DNA from: Phycisphaerales bacterium
GTDB lineage: Bacteria > Planctomycetota > Phycisphaerae > Phycisphaerales > UBA1924
Direction of reading: 5' to 3'
Assembly: GCA_030149165.1 (NCBI GenBank)
Contig: JASBRY010000001.1
Location: 62,001 to 126,000, forward strand
Length of the DNA: 64,000 nt
The notes under the pieces are model-generated. The model was not told the origin of the DNA, did no database searches, and was given only the letters and a program-made list of their open reading frames with translations. Numbering within the stretch: position 1 is the stretch's first letter; each line of letters begins with the position of its first letter. A program made the position numbers and the translations under genes. This document shows positions 52,578 to 62,557 of this stretch, piece by piece.

Positions 52578-54353
52578 ATGTTGGTCTCACCTCGATCGAT
52601 CGCTTTCGTATCTGCCCTTTCCGCTTCCACACTCGCTGCTCTCGCAGGGGGTCCAAAGCTCCAATTCGTTGAGCGCACAGTCGAAGCCGGACTCACCTCG
52701 CAGAACGCCCTCTCAACTTCACAGTTGTACTCTCCGATGACCGCAGGCGGAGTCGCCGCGGACTTCAACAACGACGGCTACGACGATATCTTCCACCTCG
52801 GATCGATGAACCCCAACTCGCTCTTCATCAACAACCAAGACGGCACCTTCACCAACCAAGCATCAGAGTGGGGAGTCGCAGGTCCTTACCACTCCTTCGG
52901 CGCCTCCACTGCTGACTTCAACAACGACGGCTACCTCGATCTCTTCGTCACCGCGTTCGGACCAGGAGACGGCGCCCCTCAACCAGGACAACTCAAACTC
53001 TACCGAAACAACGGACCGGACGAACACGGCAACTGGTCATTCACCGATATCGCCGAATCCGCAGGCGTCAACCACCTCACGCCGGGAACCAACCAAAAAG
53101 AAGGGACCGGATCCTCATGGGGTGACTACGACCTCGACGGCGACCTCGACCTCTTCGTCACCGCATACAACTCCATCCGCGCCGCCAATCGCCTTTTCCG
53201 CAACGACGGCCCCGACAAGTCCGACACCTGGCGCTTCACCGATGTCACCGCAGAAGCAGGTGTCGAAGAAATCGGTGTCTCCGGATTCCTCCCCGCGTTC
53301 TGTGACATGAACAACGACCGCTACCCCGAGCTCATCATCGTCGGTGACACCGGCACCACACGCTACTACACCAACAATCAAGACGGCACCTTTACAAACC
53401 ACACGCACCTCGTCGAGGATGTTCAGACAGCGAATGCAATGGGGATCGATATCGCTGATGTCAATCACGATGGCCTCCTCGATTTCTTCCTCTCCAACAT
53501 CACCTTCGATTCAACCAACGGACCGGGGAACATTCTCCTGATCCAGCAACCCGACGGCTCATACCGAAACATCGCACGCGTCTCCGGATGCCATGACGGC
53601 CACTGGGGCTGGGGTTCACTCATCAACGACTTCGATCACGATGGCGACAAAGACATCCTCGAAACCAACGGCTATTTCTTCGATTTCAGCGGAGATCCAG
53701 TCACCCTCTACCTTAACAACGGCGACGGCACTTCATACACCGAGTCCGCACAAGCCTGCGGCATCGATGATGTCGCACAAGGACGAGGACTCGTCAGACT
53801 CGATACCGAAAACGACGGCGATATCGATGCGATGATGTTCAACTGGAATCAACCAAACGCATACTTCCAAAACAATCTCATCACACCCAAATCCACACAG
53901 CCCGACACGCACTGGGCGCGCATCAAACTCGACACCTACGCACGCGACTCACTCGCACCCCAAGGCATCGGCGCCATGGTCACGCTCACAACCGCAACGA
54001 GAGAATACATCCTCCCGATGTTCGCCAACCCATCGCACTGCGGCTCATCATCCGTTGAAACCCACATCGGACTCGCAAGCGAATCAACGATCGAATCCAT
54101 CCAAGTCGCTTGGCCCGATGGCACATTCAACACCTACACCAATCTGCAATCCGATCAGATCTTCACCTTCCGCGCTCCAGCATTCGCTGCGGATTACAAC
54201 AACAACGACACCGTCGAGTTTGATGATGTCATGACCTTCATCAACACCCTCGCCAACCGTGACCTCGCTGCCGACCACAACGGCGATTCCCGACTCAACT
54301 TCTTCGATATCGTCGATTATCTGCATGACTATCGACAAGCATTCATGCCATAA
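52578..54353 (+). CDS. Secreted FG-GAP/VCBS and CRTAC1-type protein with dockerin-like C terminus
   Basis: A 591-residue secreted protein: signal peptide around FVSALSASTLAALAGG. The mature part has VCBS/FG-GAP calcium loops (ADFNNDGYDDIFHLG, ADFNNDGYLDLFVT, DYDLDGDLDLFVT, DFDHDGDKDILE) of a seven-bladed propeller, and a C-terminal ASPIC/UnbV-like domain (AMVTLTTATREYIL, ESIQVAWPDGTF). The end carries two dockerin-like EF-hands (DYNNNDTVEFDDVMTFI and DHNGDSRLNFFDIVDYL). The ATG at 52578 was chosen because the signal sequence begins there. It is probably a surface adhesion or polysaccharide-binding protein; no enzymatic motif is seen. Confidence 0.87.
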   Translation: MLVSPRSIAFVSALSASTLAALAGGPKLQFVERTVEAGLTSQNALSTSQLYSPMTAGGVAADFNNDGYDDIFHLGSMNPNSLFINNQDGTFTNQASEWGVAGPYHSFGASTADFNNDGYLDLFVTAFGPGDGAPQPGQLKLYRNNGPDEHGNWSFTDIAESAGVNHLTPGTNQKEGTGSSWGDYDLDGDLDLFVTAYNSIRAANRLFRNDGPDKSDTWRFTDVTAEAGVEEIGVSGFLPAFCDMNNDRYPELIIVGDTGTTRYYTNNQDGTFTNHTHLVEDVQTANAMGIDIADVNHDGLLDFFLSNITFDSTNGPGNILLIQQPDGSYRNIARVSGCHDGHWGWGSLINDFDHDGDKDILETNGYFFDFSGDPVTLYLNNGDGTSYTESAQACGIDDVAQGRGLVRLDTENDGDIDAMMFNWNQPNAYFQNNLITPKSTQPDTHWARIKLDTYARDSLAPQGIGAMVTLTTATREYILPMFANPSHCGSSSVETHIGLASESTIESIQVAWPDGTFNTYTNLQSDQIFTFRAPAFAADYNNNDTVEFDDVMTFINTLANRDLAADHNGDSRLNFFDIVDYLHDYRQAFMP

Positions 54354-54394
54354 CAGGATGCGGTAACCCGCTTCATCACCAAGCCACACGAGCC

Positions 54395-54437
54395 ATGAGC
54401 ACTGGACCATCTTTGGTTCCAGTGCTCATTGGTTTTT
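54395..54437 (+). terminator. Terminator after the CRTAC1-type gene
   Basis: An 11-bp stem (ATGAGCACTGG with CCAGTGCTCAT) plus inner pairing, followed by a T-rich TTGGTTTTTG, 42 bp after the stop. Confidence 0.8.
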
Positions 54438-54451
54438 GTTTGTACCTGTCC

Positions 54452-56434
54452 TTACTTGGTGCCGCCAGAGCCCGGGCATCCTTGACCGAACAGTTCCAAG
54501 AACTTACTCACATCAAGGAAGTTGAACGATCCGTCATATGCGAGGTCCGCATCACCGATCCCCTTGCTGTAGCGTTCAAGAAACGCCGAGACATCAAGGA
54601 AGTTGAGCGATCCATATGGCAATGCATAATCCACGGCACTGCACGGACTGTTCGGACCACGCGCCAATGACGCGCCGACAGTGATCTGTAAGTCCGCATT
54701 ATTAATCGCGCCCGCTTCGTACACCAAAGGCCCAAACAACCCCTCCGGAGTGATTGGCGGTTCGATCGGGAGCGCTTCGACAATCATCTCACCATCAGCA
54801 TTGACTGGTGCGAATCCGCCCATCTCCGCGATCTGATTCGAGAGATCGAGCAGCGCCGAGAATCCATCCTGACCCGCCGCGACAGGAACCGCAAACGATG
54901 CGTCAATCCCGCCCGGACCGTTTGAATCCGTCGCGCTGATCCGTAGCAACGCGTCGCTATCCGCGACGCCGTTGACCTGCAGACTCATTCGTCGCTTCGC
55001 GTCAGGGAACCACCCCTTCACAGGTTTGACGATTATGTTCGCCGTCCAGTTACTGAACGAGAAGCAGATCCGATCCACATTCCAGCCGCAATCAATCACC
55101 TCTTGATTCACGAACATGCACACCTCACCAGTAATCCCCGGACGAGGCACATTGATCGGAGGCACATTCTTCGCGAATCCCTTGAACACAGGAATCGCCG
55201 GAGGCATCTGACCAGGTTTATCAAGCATCACGCTCTCGAACGCATCTTTGATCATTTGTGCTTTGACATGTGGATTGCTGCTCGCGGCACCGCGCACGCG
55301 ACCTTGCTTGATCACACTCATCGTGTTGCCATTGCCATCGCACATCTTCACTTCGATCTGCCAGTTCACGATGTTCGGAACATCCGCATCGCAGACCTCG
55401 ACCCAGATCGTTCCGATCGGAACACCGCTCCCCCGATACGGCGGACAACTCATCGGCTTCTCAGGTTCATCAGCAGGATCAGGTAACCCAGGCGCATACA
55501 TCGGGAACGGATCAAGCGGATCTGTCGAACCAAGCTTGAGCGCATCAACAACATCGCCTGCACCGAGTGCCAACCGTCGATCGCCTTCATGAAGCAGCAG
55601 ATGCGACCCACCCACACCGGAAAGATAGATATCCCCACCGTGATGGAGCGAAGTGATCGAGCGTTGTCGAACATCACTCCCGATCTCTCCCACGCTGGTT
55701 TCATCGACCGAGAAATACACAAGCGCCCCTTCGCTCGTGACAGGGTCGATAACGCCGTCGCCGCCATCCTGCATCCCGAAGATCGCCAATCCATCAAGGT
55801 CGTCCGCCGGGATCAATCCGATATCACTGGCGCGAAACGCTCGTCTGAGAGACCCCGGCGCTCCGATGATCACACTCAGCACATCCGCGCCGGACCACGC
55901 ATTCCCAAGCAATGTAGGCGATCCCTGCTGCAGCGAGAAATACACACGCTGCCCAGGGGTCACCATCGAATCCGTCATCCCATCGATCGACTCCGCAGGA
56001 TTTGCCACCAGCCCAAGCACCGGTTCGTTGTATGCGAGCACATGTCCAAAGCTCCCCGATTGCATCGCATACACATCCGCACCGTTGAAAGGAGCCTGCG
56101 CCCAAACGGGATACGGCATCTGACCAGACGCGACAGACTCAACCGAGAACAAAAACGGATTCACCGATACACCCGAGAAGGTCGAAAACACATCCCCACG
56201 ATCAAACGCATCAATGTTGTCACCGAACACCAAACCCATCGAAGCCAGGTTCGCCGTGAGCGTATTGGTCCCCCCACCCCCACTGAAGATTTCGCCAATG
56301 TTCGAAGACGCATTGACCGCTGAACCGGGTGCCCCAATCGTCCCGATATGGTGCGAGAAGTCAACCTGCGCCATCGCGCCCATTGCAAAACACGCCAAGA
56401 GCTGAGCTCCGGCTTGGACCTGATTCCGTTTCAT
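54452..56434 (-). CDS. Large secreted protein with dockerin-like C terminus
   Basis: A 660-residue exported protein: signal peptide ending GAMAQVDF. The N-terminal 300 residues are beta-rich with repeated DVYAMQSGSFGHVLAYNE, YFSLQQGSPTLLG and a repeated DALKLG/DGLAIFG pattern; the middle has a cysteine-containing domain (EVCDADVPNIVNWQIEVKMC) and RISATDSNGPGG; the end has two EF-hand-like repeats (GSLNFLDVSAFLERYSKG, GSFNFLDVSKFLELFGQGCP), the dockerin-like pair. ATG 56434 follows a GGAGGGAA site. I do not recognise the main domain; it looks like a surface structural protein. It is convergent with the CRTAC1-type gene. Confidence 0.8.
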   Translation of the reverse strand: MKRNQVQAGAQLLACFAMGAMAQVDFSHHIGTIGAPGSAVNASSNIGEIFSGGGGTNTLTANLASMGLVFGDNIDAFDRGDVFSTFSGVSVNPFLFSVESVASGQMPYPVWAQAPFNGADVYAMQSGSFGHVLAYNEPVLGLVANPAESIDGMTDSMVTPGQRVYFSLQQGSPTLLGNAWSGADVLSVIIGAPGSLRRAFRASDIGLIPADDLDGLAIFGMQDGGDGVIDPVTSEGALVYFSVDETSVGEIGSDVRQRSITSLHHGGDIYLSGVGGSHLLLHEGDRRLALGAGDVVDALKLGSTDPLDPFPMYAPGLPDPADEPEKPMSCPPYRGSGVPIGTIWVEVCDADVPNIVNWQIEVKMCDGNGNTMSVIKQGRVRGAASSNPHVKAQMIKDAFESVMLDKPGQMPPAIPVFKGFAKNVPPINVPRPGITGEVCMFVNQEVIDCGWNVDRICFSFSNWTANIIVKPVKGWFPDAKRRMSLQVNGVADSDALLRISATDSNGPGGIDASFAVPVAAGQDGFSALLDLSNQIAEMGGFAPVNADGEMIVEALPIEPPITPEGLFGPLVYEAGAINNADLQITVGASLARGPNSPCSAVDYALPYGSLNFLDVSAFLERYSKGIGDADLAYDGSFNFLDVSKFLELFGQGCPGSGGTK

Positions 56435-56580
56435 AGTGATTCCCTCCAGACCACACGACCCAGACCGGGATTGGTCCGAGAACAACTGGCCTAGACATAC
56501 GGTATCAGAACGCACCAATCATGCAAGCGAAATCCACGCCGTGTATCACCGTGTATACGAACGGATGATAAACATCAGCC

Positions 56581-57861
56581 TTATTCATCCTCGATCGCCG
56601 GACGAATCCGCTCGCTCACATCTTTGGGTTTCCCTCCTGTCTTGAGTTCCTCAAGCAGCCGCAGATAAGTCTCGTAGCGCACCGCAGAAATCTTCCCCGA
56701 ATTCACCGCCGCCTCCACCGCACACCCCGGCTCATGATCATGCGAGCAATCATTGAACTTGCAGTCGTGCGTGTACTCCAGAAACTCTGGGAACATCCAA
56801 CGCAGTTCCTCCGGAGAAATATCCGCAAGACCAAAGAACCGCACACCAGGCGTATCAATCACGCGGATCTGCTCACCATCGGCGCCGTCAATAAAGTGCA
56901 TCGAGCTCGCCGTGGTCGTGTGCCGACCGCGCTGATCCCGCTCGCGCACATGCCCAGTCTCCAGACCAAGCGCCGGATCCAGCGCATTGGCAAGCGAACT
57001 CTTTCCAACCCCAGAGTGTCCCACAAACGCGCATGTCTTCCCAGACAACAACTCTCGCAGTTCATCGACACGCGACGATGAATCATCACCCGGAACCGCC
57101 GCACACACCGCGATCGGGATCCCCGCTTCCCGATACGGCTCCAGCTTGCTCAACTCCGATTCCCGATTGGAATCATCAAGCAGATCCACCTTGTTCACCG
57201 CGATGATCGCATCACACCCCCCCGCTTCGATCGCCACAAGATACCGATCGATCAACCTCGGATGCAACGGCGGAGAAACCACCGACACCACCACCACGAT
57301 CACATCGACATTCGCCGCGACGACCCGCTCCTGACGAACATCGTGCGCATCAGGACGCGCCAGCTTGCTCGTCCGCTCCATTACGCTCACAACCTCGAAT
57401 AACTCCTCGTCATCGTCCTTCGCGTCGAGCTTGGTAAACACCACACGATCCCCCACCGCGATCCCCGATTGCTGACGCGCCGCGAGTTCCGCGCTGAGCC
57501 GGCAGTGCAGCGCCTTGTCCACATCATCCTCACCGCTCGGCAGCACCGTCGCGCGCCGCCGAGTGAGCTCGATCACGAGCCCCTCCTGCAGATCCGCCGC
57601 ATCGGGAGTCTGTTCGCGCACTTTCTGAGCGTGCCCGTACTCCTTCTCAACGATCCGCAGCACCCAATCAATCAACGGATCCGCTCGACGCTTCCCCCCA
57701 CCGATCCGCTCGCCGTCGAAAGTTTCCCGCGCTTTGGATCGACGCCGCTTCTGCGCCGCCGATCGCTGCTCACGAGCGAGGTCATACACACGATCCCGAT
57801 CCGCTTTCGAGAGCGACTCGAGAATCCCTTCAAGTTTGCTTCGTTGGTGCTTGTTCAACAC
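56581..57861 (-). CDS. rsgA: Ribosome small-subunit-dependent GTPase A
   Basis: A 426-residue circularly permuted GTPase. An OB-like domain lies around residues 90-185 (LVIELTRRRATVLPSG, VAVGDRVVFTKLDA). The GTPase motifs come in permuted order: AVNKVDLLD (G4) first, then CAFVGHSGVGKSSLAN (G1), DTPGVRFFGL (G3), and a zinc-binding end CKFNDCSHDHEPGC (C-x4-C-x-H-x5-C). It matures the 30S subunit. A basic N-terminal extension of about 60 residues (QKRRRSKARE) is longer than in E. coli RsgA. It starts at GTG and is divergent from the KBL-type gene by 58 bp. Confidence 0.94.
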   Translation of the reverse strand: MLNKHQRSKLEGILESLSKADRDRVYDLAREQRSAAQKRRRSKARETFDGERIGGGKRRADPLIDWVLRIVEKEYGHAQKVREQTPDAADLQEGLVIELTRRRATVLPSGEDDVDKALHCRLSAELAARQQSGIAVGDRVVFTKLDAKDDDEELFEVVSVMERTSKLARPDAHDVRQERVVAANVDVIVVVVSVVSPPLHPRLIDRYLVAIEAGGCDAIIAVNKVDLLDDSNRESELSKLEPYREAGIPIAVCAAVPGDDSSSRVDELRELLSGKTCAFVGHSGVGKSSLANALDPALGLETGHVRERDQRGRHTTTASSMHFIDGADGEQIRVIDTPGVRFFGLADISPEELRWMFPEFLEYTHDCKFNDCSHDHEPGCAVEAAVNSGKISAVRYETYLRLLEELKTGGKPKDVSERIRPAIEDE

Positions 57862-57919
57862 CAGAGTTTATCCGCAAAAACGCCCTACAATACGGAAACA
57901 ACAGCCGGAGATCACAATC

Positions 57920-59158
57920 ATGACCGCAACAGCCACCACCCCCTTCGCCGTCCGCACACGCCACATCCTTGATGAACTCGAAGCCACGGGTCAAACCAAA
58001 CACCTGCAAACCCTCGACTCCCCGATGGATGCCCTCGTCACCATGATCGACAACGACGGCTCGGCACACGAGCGCATCTGCATGTGCTCCAACAACTACC
58101 TCGGACTCGCCAACCACCCCGATGTCGTCAACGCCGGCATCGAAGCACTCAAGCAATACGGCGCCGGGACCGCATCCGTCCGCTTCATCTGCGGCACCTT
58201 CTCCCCGCACCACACGCTCGAACAAACCATCGCCGAGTACATGGGAACCGAAGCGTCATACACCTTCGTCTCCTGCTGGAACGCGACCGAAGCGCTCTTC
58301 CCGACCTGCTGCGAAGTGGGAGACATCATCATCTCCGACGAACTCAACCACGCATGCATCATCGACTCCATGCGCCTCACTCCAGTCATCAAGAAAGGCG
58401 TCAAAAAGGGAGTCTACAAACACTCCGATATGGACTCGTGCCGAGAAGTCCTCGAACGCGCCAAAAACGATCCAGACATCACCGGACAGATCTGGCTCAT
58501 CACCGACGGCGTCTTCTCCATGGAAGGCGACATCGCGAATCTTCCTGCTCTGCGAGAACTCTGCGACGAGTACGGCGCGTACCTCTGCGTCGACGACTCC
58601 CACGGCCACGGCGTCATGGGCAAAACCGGACGAGGCACACACGAACACTACAACATGATCGACGACCAAGGCAAATCCCAGATCGATGTCTTCACCGGCA
58701 CGCTCGGCAAAGCACTCGGAGGAGGCGCCGGAGGATTCATCGCCGGATCCAAAGACCTCATCGACCTCATCATCCAGCGCGGCCGACCAACGCTGTTCAG
58801 CAACGCGCTCCCAGTCACCGTCGCTGCCAGCGCCAACACCGCAATCCGAACACTCATGAACGAGCCCCAGCGCGTCGAGCATCTCCGCGAAGTCACGCAA
58901 TACTGCCGCGAGCAGATCAAAGCGAAAACCAAGTTCGAGGTCCTCGAATCCCCCACCGCGATCTGCCCCATTATCGTGGGAGAAACCGCCACCGCGATCG
59001 CAATGTCCAAAAAACTCCTCGACCACGGCATCTTCGTCATCGGCTTCGGCTACCCCGTCGTCCCCGAAGGCGAAGCAAGACTCCGAATCCAAATGTCCGC
59101 CGCACACACGAAGGAACATGTGGATCAGCTTGTCGAGGCATTGAACACGCTTGAATGA
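57920..59158 (+). CDS. Glycine C-acetyltransferase/8-amino-7-oxononanoate synthase-type enzyme
   Basis: A 412-residue PLP-dependent alpha-oxoamine synthase. The PLP Lys is in VFTGTLGKALGGGAGG, the cofactor-binding Asp-His in CVDDSHGHGVMG, and the N-terminal CSNNYLGLANHPDV with GAGTASVRFICGTFSPHHTLE is the family start. These features fit both 2-amino-3-ketobutyrate CoA ligase (kbl, threonine degradation) and 8-amino-7-oxononanoate synthase (bioF, biotin). FICGT and the overall length favour the glycine C-acetyltransferase side, but there is no neighbouring threonine dehydrogenase or biotin gene, so no symbol is given. ATG 57920; the stop overlaps the next gene's start. Confidence 0.88.
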   Translation: MTATATTPFAVRTRHILDELEATGQTKHLQTLDSPMDALVTMIDNDGSAHERICMCSNNYLGLANHPDVVNAGIEALKQYGAGTASVRFICGTFSPHHTLEQTIAEYMGTEASYTFVSCWNATEALFPTCCEVGDIIISDELNHACIIDSMRLTPVIKKGVKKGVYKHSDMDSCREVLERAKNDPDITGQIWLITDGVFSMEGDIANLPALRELCDEYGAYLCVDDSHGHGVMGKTGRGTHEHYNMIDDQGKSQIDVFTGTLGKALGGGAGGFIAGSKDLIDLIIQRGRPTLFSNALPVTVAASANTAIRTLMNEPQRVEHLREVTQYCREQIKAKTKFEVLESPTAICPIIVGETATAIAMSKKLLDHGIFVIGFGYPVVPEGEARLRIQMSAAHTKEHVDQLVEALNTLE

Positions 59159-59598
59159 GATACTGCGGCTGTTGCCATTATGATCTGCAAGGACTACAAC
59201 GCAATGCGCCATGCCCAGAGTGCGGTGCGTTCGACCGCATTGATCGAGTCCCACCAAAGCTGCGTGGCAAGTATTCACCAGTCGCATTGAGTGCATATAT
59301 GTTTATCTCATCATTTGCATTCTTTGCATATGGATCGGGACCACCAACGATCGCTGGTAACGGCACCATTACTACGAATATGCTCCCCCTACCCTTTAAC
59401 TTCATTTGCCTGGGGTTGGCAACAATTTCTCTTACAGCCTTGCTCTCTTATCAGGTCTTCAAAATACAGCTCAGCGAAATTGTCCGATGGAAGAGAGCGG
59501 TTTGTAGATTATTCATACTCAGCCTTTCAGCTTTTGTTGCCACGCAGATTGTCTTTGGGTTATGGATCGCTGTTTACATCCTGCTCGCACTCATATAG
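59155..59598 (+). CDS. Small AT-rich zinc-ribbon membrane protein
   Basis: A 147-residue protein whose ATG overlaps the previous stop (ATGA). The N-terminal 25 residues form a rubredoxin-like zinc ribbon (RYCGCCHYDLQGLQRNAPCPECG), followed by three hydrophobic segments (YMFISSFAFFAYG, FNFICLGLATISLTALLSYQVF and LFILSLSAFVATQIVFGLWIAVYILL). Such zinc-ribbon-plus-membrane proteins are frequent in planctomycetes and unknown in function. It is much more AT-rich than the enzyme gene before it. Confidence 0.6.
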   Translation: MRYCGCCHYDLQGLQRNAPCPECGAFDRIDRVPPKLRGKYSPVALSAYMFISSFAFFAYGSGPPTIAGNGTITTNMLPLPFNFICLGLATISLTALLSYQVFKIQLSEIVRWKRAVCRLFILSLSAFVATQIVFGLWIAVYILLALI

Positions 59599-59647
59599 CT
59601 ATATGCCCTGTTCAAACGCAGCTTATGCAAGCCTAAAACACCACAAA

Positions 59648-59675
59648 AAGTCCGCGGCTCCCCGCGGACTTTTGC
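59648..59675. terminator. Bidirectional terminator between the membrane protein and dodecin
   Basis: A 10-bp stem (AAGTCCGCGG with CCGCGGACTT) with a 4-base loop; T-runs on both strands (TTTTGC on plus, TTTTTG on minus). Confidence 0.88.
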
Positions 59676-59693
59676 ACTAACTCAACGACCCAC

Positions 59694-59903
59694 TCAATCT
59701 TCAAGCACAAAGGTCACCTTCATCGTGACGCGCCAGCGCACAACTTTGCCATCCTCGACATCAACCTTCATGTCCTTCACCCACGCACCCGAAACATTCT
59801 TCAGCGTCTTGCACGCACGAGCGATGCCCTTCTCCACTGCGTGGTCAAAGCCCTTCTCGCTGCTCGCGCAGATCTCCGTAACTTTCGCAACTGAAACACC
59901 CAT
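59694..59903 (-). CDS. Dodecin
   Basis: A 69-residue flavin-binding dodecamer protein. The full dodecin signature is present: VAKVTEICASSEKGFDHAVEKG, the alpha helix IARACKTLKNVSGAWVKDM and the C-terminal beta strands VRWRVTMKVTFVLED, with the conserved Trp-V-K/D stretch. Dodecins store or buffer riboflavin/FMN. Length is typical (about 68-71). An AAGGAGATTG site precedes the ATG. It is monocistronic, with a terminator shared with the convergent gene. The ribBA gene for flavin synthesis lies elsewhere in the window. Confidence 0.95.
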   Translation of the reverse strand: MGVSVAKVTEICASSEKGFDHAVEKGIARACKTLKNVSGAWVKDMKVDVEDGKVVRWRVTMKVTFVLED

Positions 59904-60173
59904 GACAATCTCCTTTCAAACAGGTTCATGTCCCCACCCACTCTAGGGCTCTTGCACAATCCCAATCCCGCAGCACAAACACCACTTTGGACTTCTTTTC
60001 TAGAAATCCATTGCATTTCTCAAATCCTGCATCACACTCTCAGATGCGGATCGATCCAATCTCGTGAAGTCCCCATTGCGTTTCTAAAGGGCATAACCCA
60101 CGCACAGGAACACTCCTGATGTGGGCGTGTATGTGTGGGTTATCAACTCGCCTCTCACTACAGGAGATTCGCT

Positions 60174-60827
60174 ATGAACTCGGTACGCATTTCAACCATC
60201 GCCGCATTCGCAATCACGGCGTTCACCACACCATCACTCGCACAATCACTCTCGCTCGGATTCGGTGACGGCATCGAGTACACCTCGACACACATGTTCG
60301 ACGACGCGAGCAACAGCTATCAGATCATGAGCCCCGACGGCGGATTCAGTTTCGACCCCGACGCCGGCGCGTGGGAAAAAATCCTGCTCGCGCCAAGCAA
60401 CGGCTTCATCCCAGATGAAATCTACTGCGTCGAAGAATGGGTCACCTTCAACCCCAATCCGACAGGACTCCCAAGCCCCGCGCTGGAAGATTGGCACGAA
60501 ACCATCTTCCCAGGACCCGACGGACAGATCTGGGACATCTGGAACACCGAACTCGGAGATCCAACCATCACGCTGGATCCAGGCGGACCACCACTCCCAG
60601 GACTGCAATGGATGATCAACATGGAAGGCACCGAACTCTGGTTCGACTTCGATCCGATCGACATAGGACCAAACGGCGTCACCCTCCACATCCAGAAGTA
60701 CTTCCGCTACACCGGCGCCACGATCGGATTCGATCCAGTCACCATCGTGCAGTACCCAACCCCAACGCCGAGCTCGCTCGCGCTGCTCGGACTCGCCGGG
60801 ATCGGCGCGACCAAACGACGGCGCTGA
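60174..60827 (+). CDS. Secreted PEP-CTERM-like beta-sandwich protein
   Basis: A 217-residue exported protein. Signal peptide residues 1-25 (ending SLAQS). The mature domain is rich in Asp, Gly, Pro and aromatic turns (SPDGGFSFDPDAGAWEKIL, GPDGQIWDIWNTELGD, ELWFDFDPIDIG), beta-sandwich-like, followed by VQYPTPTPSSLALLGLAG and a terminal KRRR: the PEP-CTERM-like tail. Similar to the other three such proteins in this window but not in its mature domain. An AGGAGATTC site precedes the ATG at 60174; a hairpin terminator follows at 60851. Confidence 0.8.
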   Translation: MNSVRISTIAAFAITAFTTPSLAQSLSLGFGDGIEYTSTHMFDDASNSYQIMSPDGGFSFDPDAGAWEKILLAPSNGFIPDEIYCVEEWVTFNPNPTGLPSPALEDWHETIFPGPDGQIWDIWNTELGDPTITLDPGGPPLPGLQWMINMEGTELWFDFDPIDIGPNGVTLHIQKYFRYTGATIGFDPVTIVQYPTPTPSSLALLGLAGIGATKRRR

Positions 60828-60850
60828 ATGCCCGTTTGTGTAATCCCCGG

Positions 60851-60876
60851 AGCCCCGCGTGTGCGGGGTTCTTTTA
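60851..60876 (+). terminator. Terminator after PEP-CTERM gene
   Basis: An 8-base hairpin arm pair AGCCCCGC / GCGGGGTT (two G-T or near pairs) with a GTGT loop, then CTTTTAATTT. Confidence 0.75.
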
Positions 60877-60878
60877 AT

Positions 60879-62453
60879 TTATCCAAGCTCATCATCCGCG
60901 ACCGCATAGTGCGGATCTTCAAGCACATTGACCTCGACCATATCCCCCGCCTTATGCAACAGTAATCGACAGTCTTCACTCAAGTGCCGCAGATGCAGAG
61001 TCTTCCCGGCTTGACGATACTTCTCCGCGAGATTATCAATCGCTTCGATCGCGGAATGATCCACCACACGCGAGTTCATGAACTCGATCACCACATCATC
61101 GGGATCATTCGCCGGATCAAAGAACTCGCGGAACTCCTTGATGCACCCAAAGAACAGAGGACCATTGAGCTCATACACGCGCGATCCATCCTCGTCATCG
61201 CGCATCACGACATGCAAATGCTTCGCGTGCTCCCACGCGAAGATCAGCGCCGACACGATCACCCCGACCACCACCGCGATCGCCAGGTCCGTCATCACCG
61301 TCACCGCCGAGACCAGGATCAGCACAAACGCATCCTTCGGAGGTGTCTTCTTGAGAATCCGGAAGCTCGACCATTCAAAGGTCGCGATCACCACCATAAA
61401 CATCACACCCACCAGCGCCGCCATCGGGATCTTCTCGATCAGCGATGATCCGAACAAGATAAAGCACAGCAGGAAGATCGCCGCGCTGATCCCGGACAAG
61501 CGTCCGCGCCCTCCAGAGTTGATGTTGATCATGCTCTGACCGATCATCGCGCAGCCACCCATCCCGCCGAACAAGCCGCACAGACTATTGGCAATCCCCT
61601 GACCAACACACTCACGATTCCCGCGCCCGCGCGTGTCCGTCATCTCATCGATCAGCGTCAAAGTCAGCAGCGACTCGATCAACCCAACCGCCGCGAGGAT
61701 GAATGCATATGGCAGGATAATGCTCAGTGTCTCCATGTTCATTGGCACTGCCAAAGGCTTGAACGCCGGGAACCCACCCTTGATCGACGCGATGTCCCCC
61801 ACCGTCTTCGTATCGATATTCAGCCCAATCACCAGCACCGACACGACCAAAATCCCCGCAAGCGCCGAGGGGAACGCTTTGGTCAGCTTCGGGAGAAAGA
61901 ACATGATCCCCATCGTCAGCGCGATAAACCCACAGAACACCAACATCGGAGTCCCGCTCATCCACTGCGACTGACCGTCCTCACCAGTTACTTTGAACTG
62001 CGTCAACTGCGCCAAGAAAATCACGATCGCAAGCCCGTTCACAAACCCAAGCATCACCGGATGAGGGACGATGCGGATGAACTTCCCGAGGCGCAGCACA
62101 CCAACGCTGATCTGGATCAACCCCGTCAGCACCACCGCCGCGAACAAATACTCCACGCCGTGCTCCGCAACCAGATGCACCATGACCACCGCCATCGCGC
62201 CCGTCGCGCCGGAGATCATTCCAGGTCGACCCCCAAAGATCGACGCGAACAATCCAACCATAAACGCGGCATACAACCCAACCAGCGGATTCACATTCGC
62301 GATGATCGCAAACGCGACCGCCTCGGGAACCAGCGCCAGCGCCACCGTCAATCCAGACAACACCTCGGTTTTGATTCCGCTCCCCAAAAAACCCTTCGCA
62401 GAGAATCGTCCCAGACCCGCCGGAGTAGCGATCCTCGAATACAAGCTATCCAT
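60879..62453 (-). CDS. SulP family anion transporter with STAS domain
   Basis: A 524-residue SLC26/SulP transporter. The first transmembrane region has [20 protein letters not shown] and [21 protein letters not shown] spans, followed by about ten further helices with the conserved [10 protein letters not shown] and an [18 protein letters not shown] core. The C-terminal cytosolic STAS domain is recognised by [36 protein letters not shown] and the final [14 protein letters not shown]. SulP proteins carry sulphate, bicarbonate or dicarboxylates; the substrate is unclear, though GGMGGC and the short C-terminus fit the BicA/DauA-like group. It is convergent with the PEP-CTERM gene. Confidence 0.9.
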   Translation of the reverse strand: MDSLYSRIATPAGLGRFSAKGFLGSGIKTEVLSGLTVALALVPEAVAFAIIANVNPLVGLYAAFMVGLFASIFGGRPGMISGATGAMAVVMVHLVAEHGVEYLFAAVVLTGLIQISVGVLRLGKFIRIVPHPVMLGFVNGLAIVIFLAQLTQFKVTGEDGQSQWMSGTPMLVFCGFIALTMGIMFFLPKLTKAFPSALAGILVVSVLVIGLNIDTKTVGDIASIKGGFPAFKPLAVPMNMETLSIILPYAFILAAVGLIESLLTLTLIDEMTDTRGRGNRECVGQGIANSLCGLFGGMGGCAMIGQSMININSGGRGRLSGISAAIFLLCFILFGSSLIEKIPMAALVGVMFMVVIATFEWSSFRILKKTPPKDAFVLILVSAVTVMTDLAIAVVVGVIVSALIFAWEHAKHLHVVMRDDEDGSRVYELNGPLFFGCIKEFREFFDPANDPDDVVIEFMNSRVVDHSAIEAIDNLAEKYRQAGKTLHLRHLSEDCRLLLHKAGDMVEVNVLEDPHYAVADDELG

Positions 62454-62557
62454 GTCAATCAGTCCCTACCCAAGAGGTGCCGCCAAGATCGCCACACTAC
62501 AAAACGCGGCACAAGATCCCATCCTAGACCCACCAATCCGTCAACCCAGATCATCGC

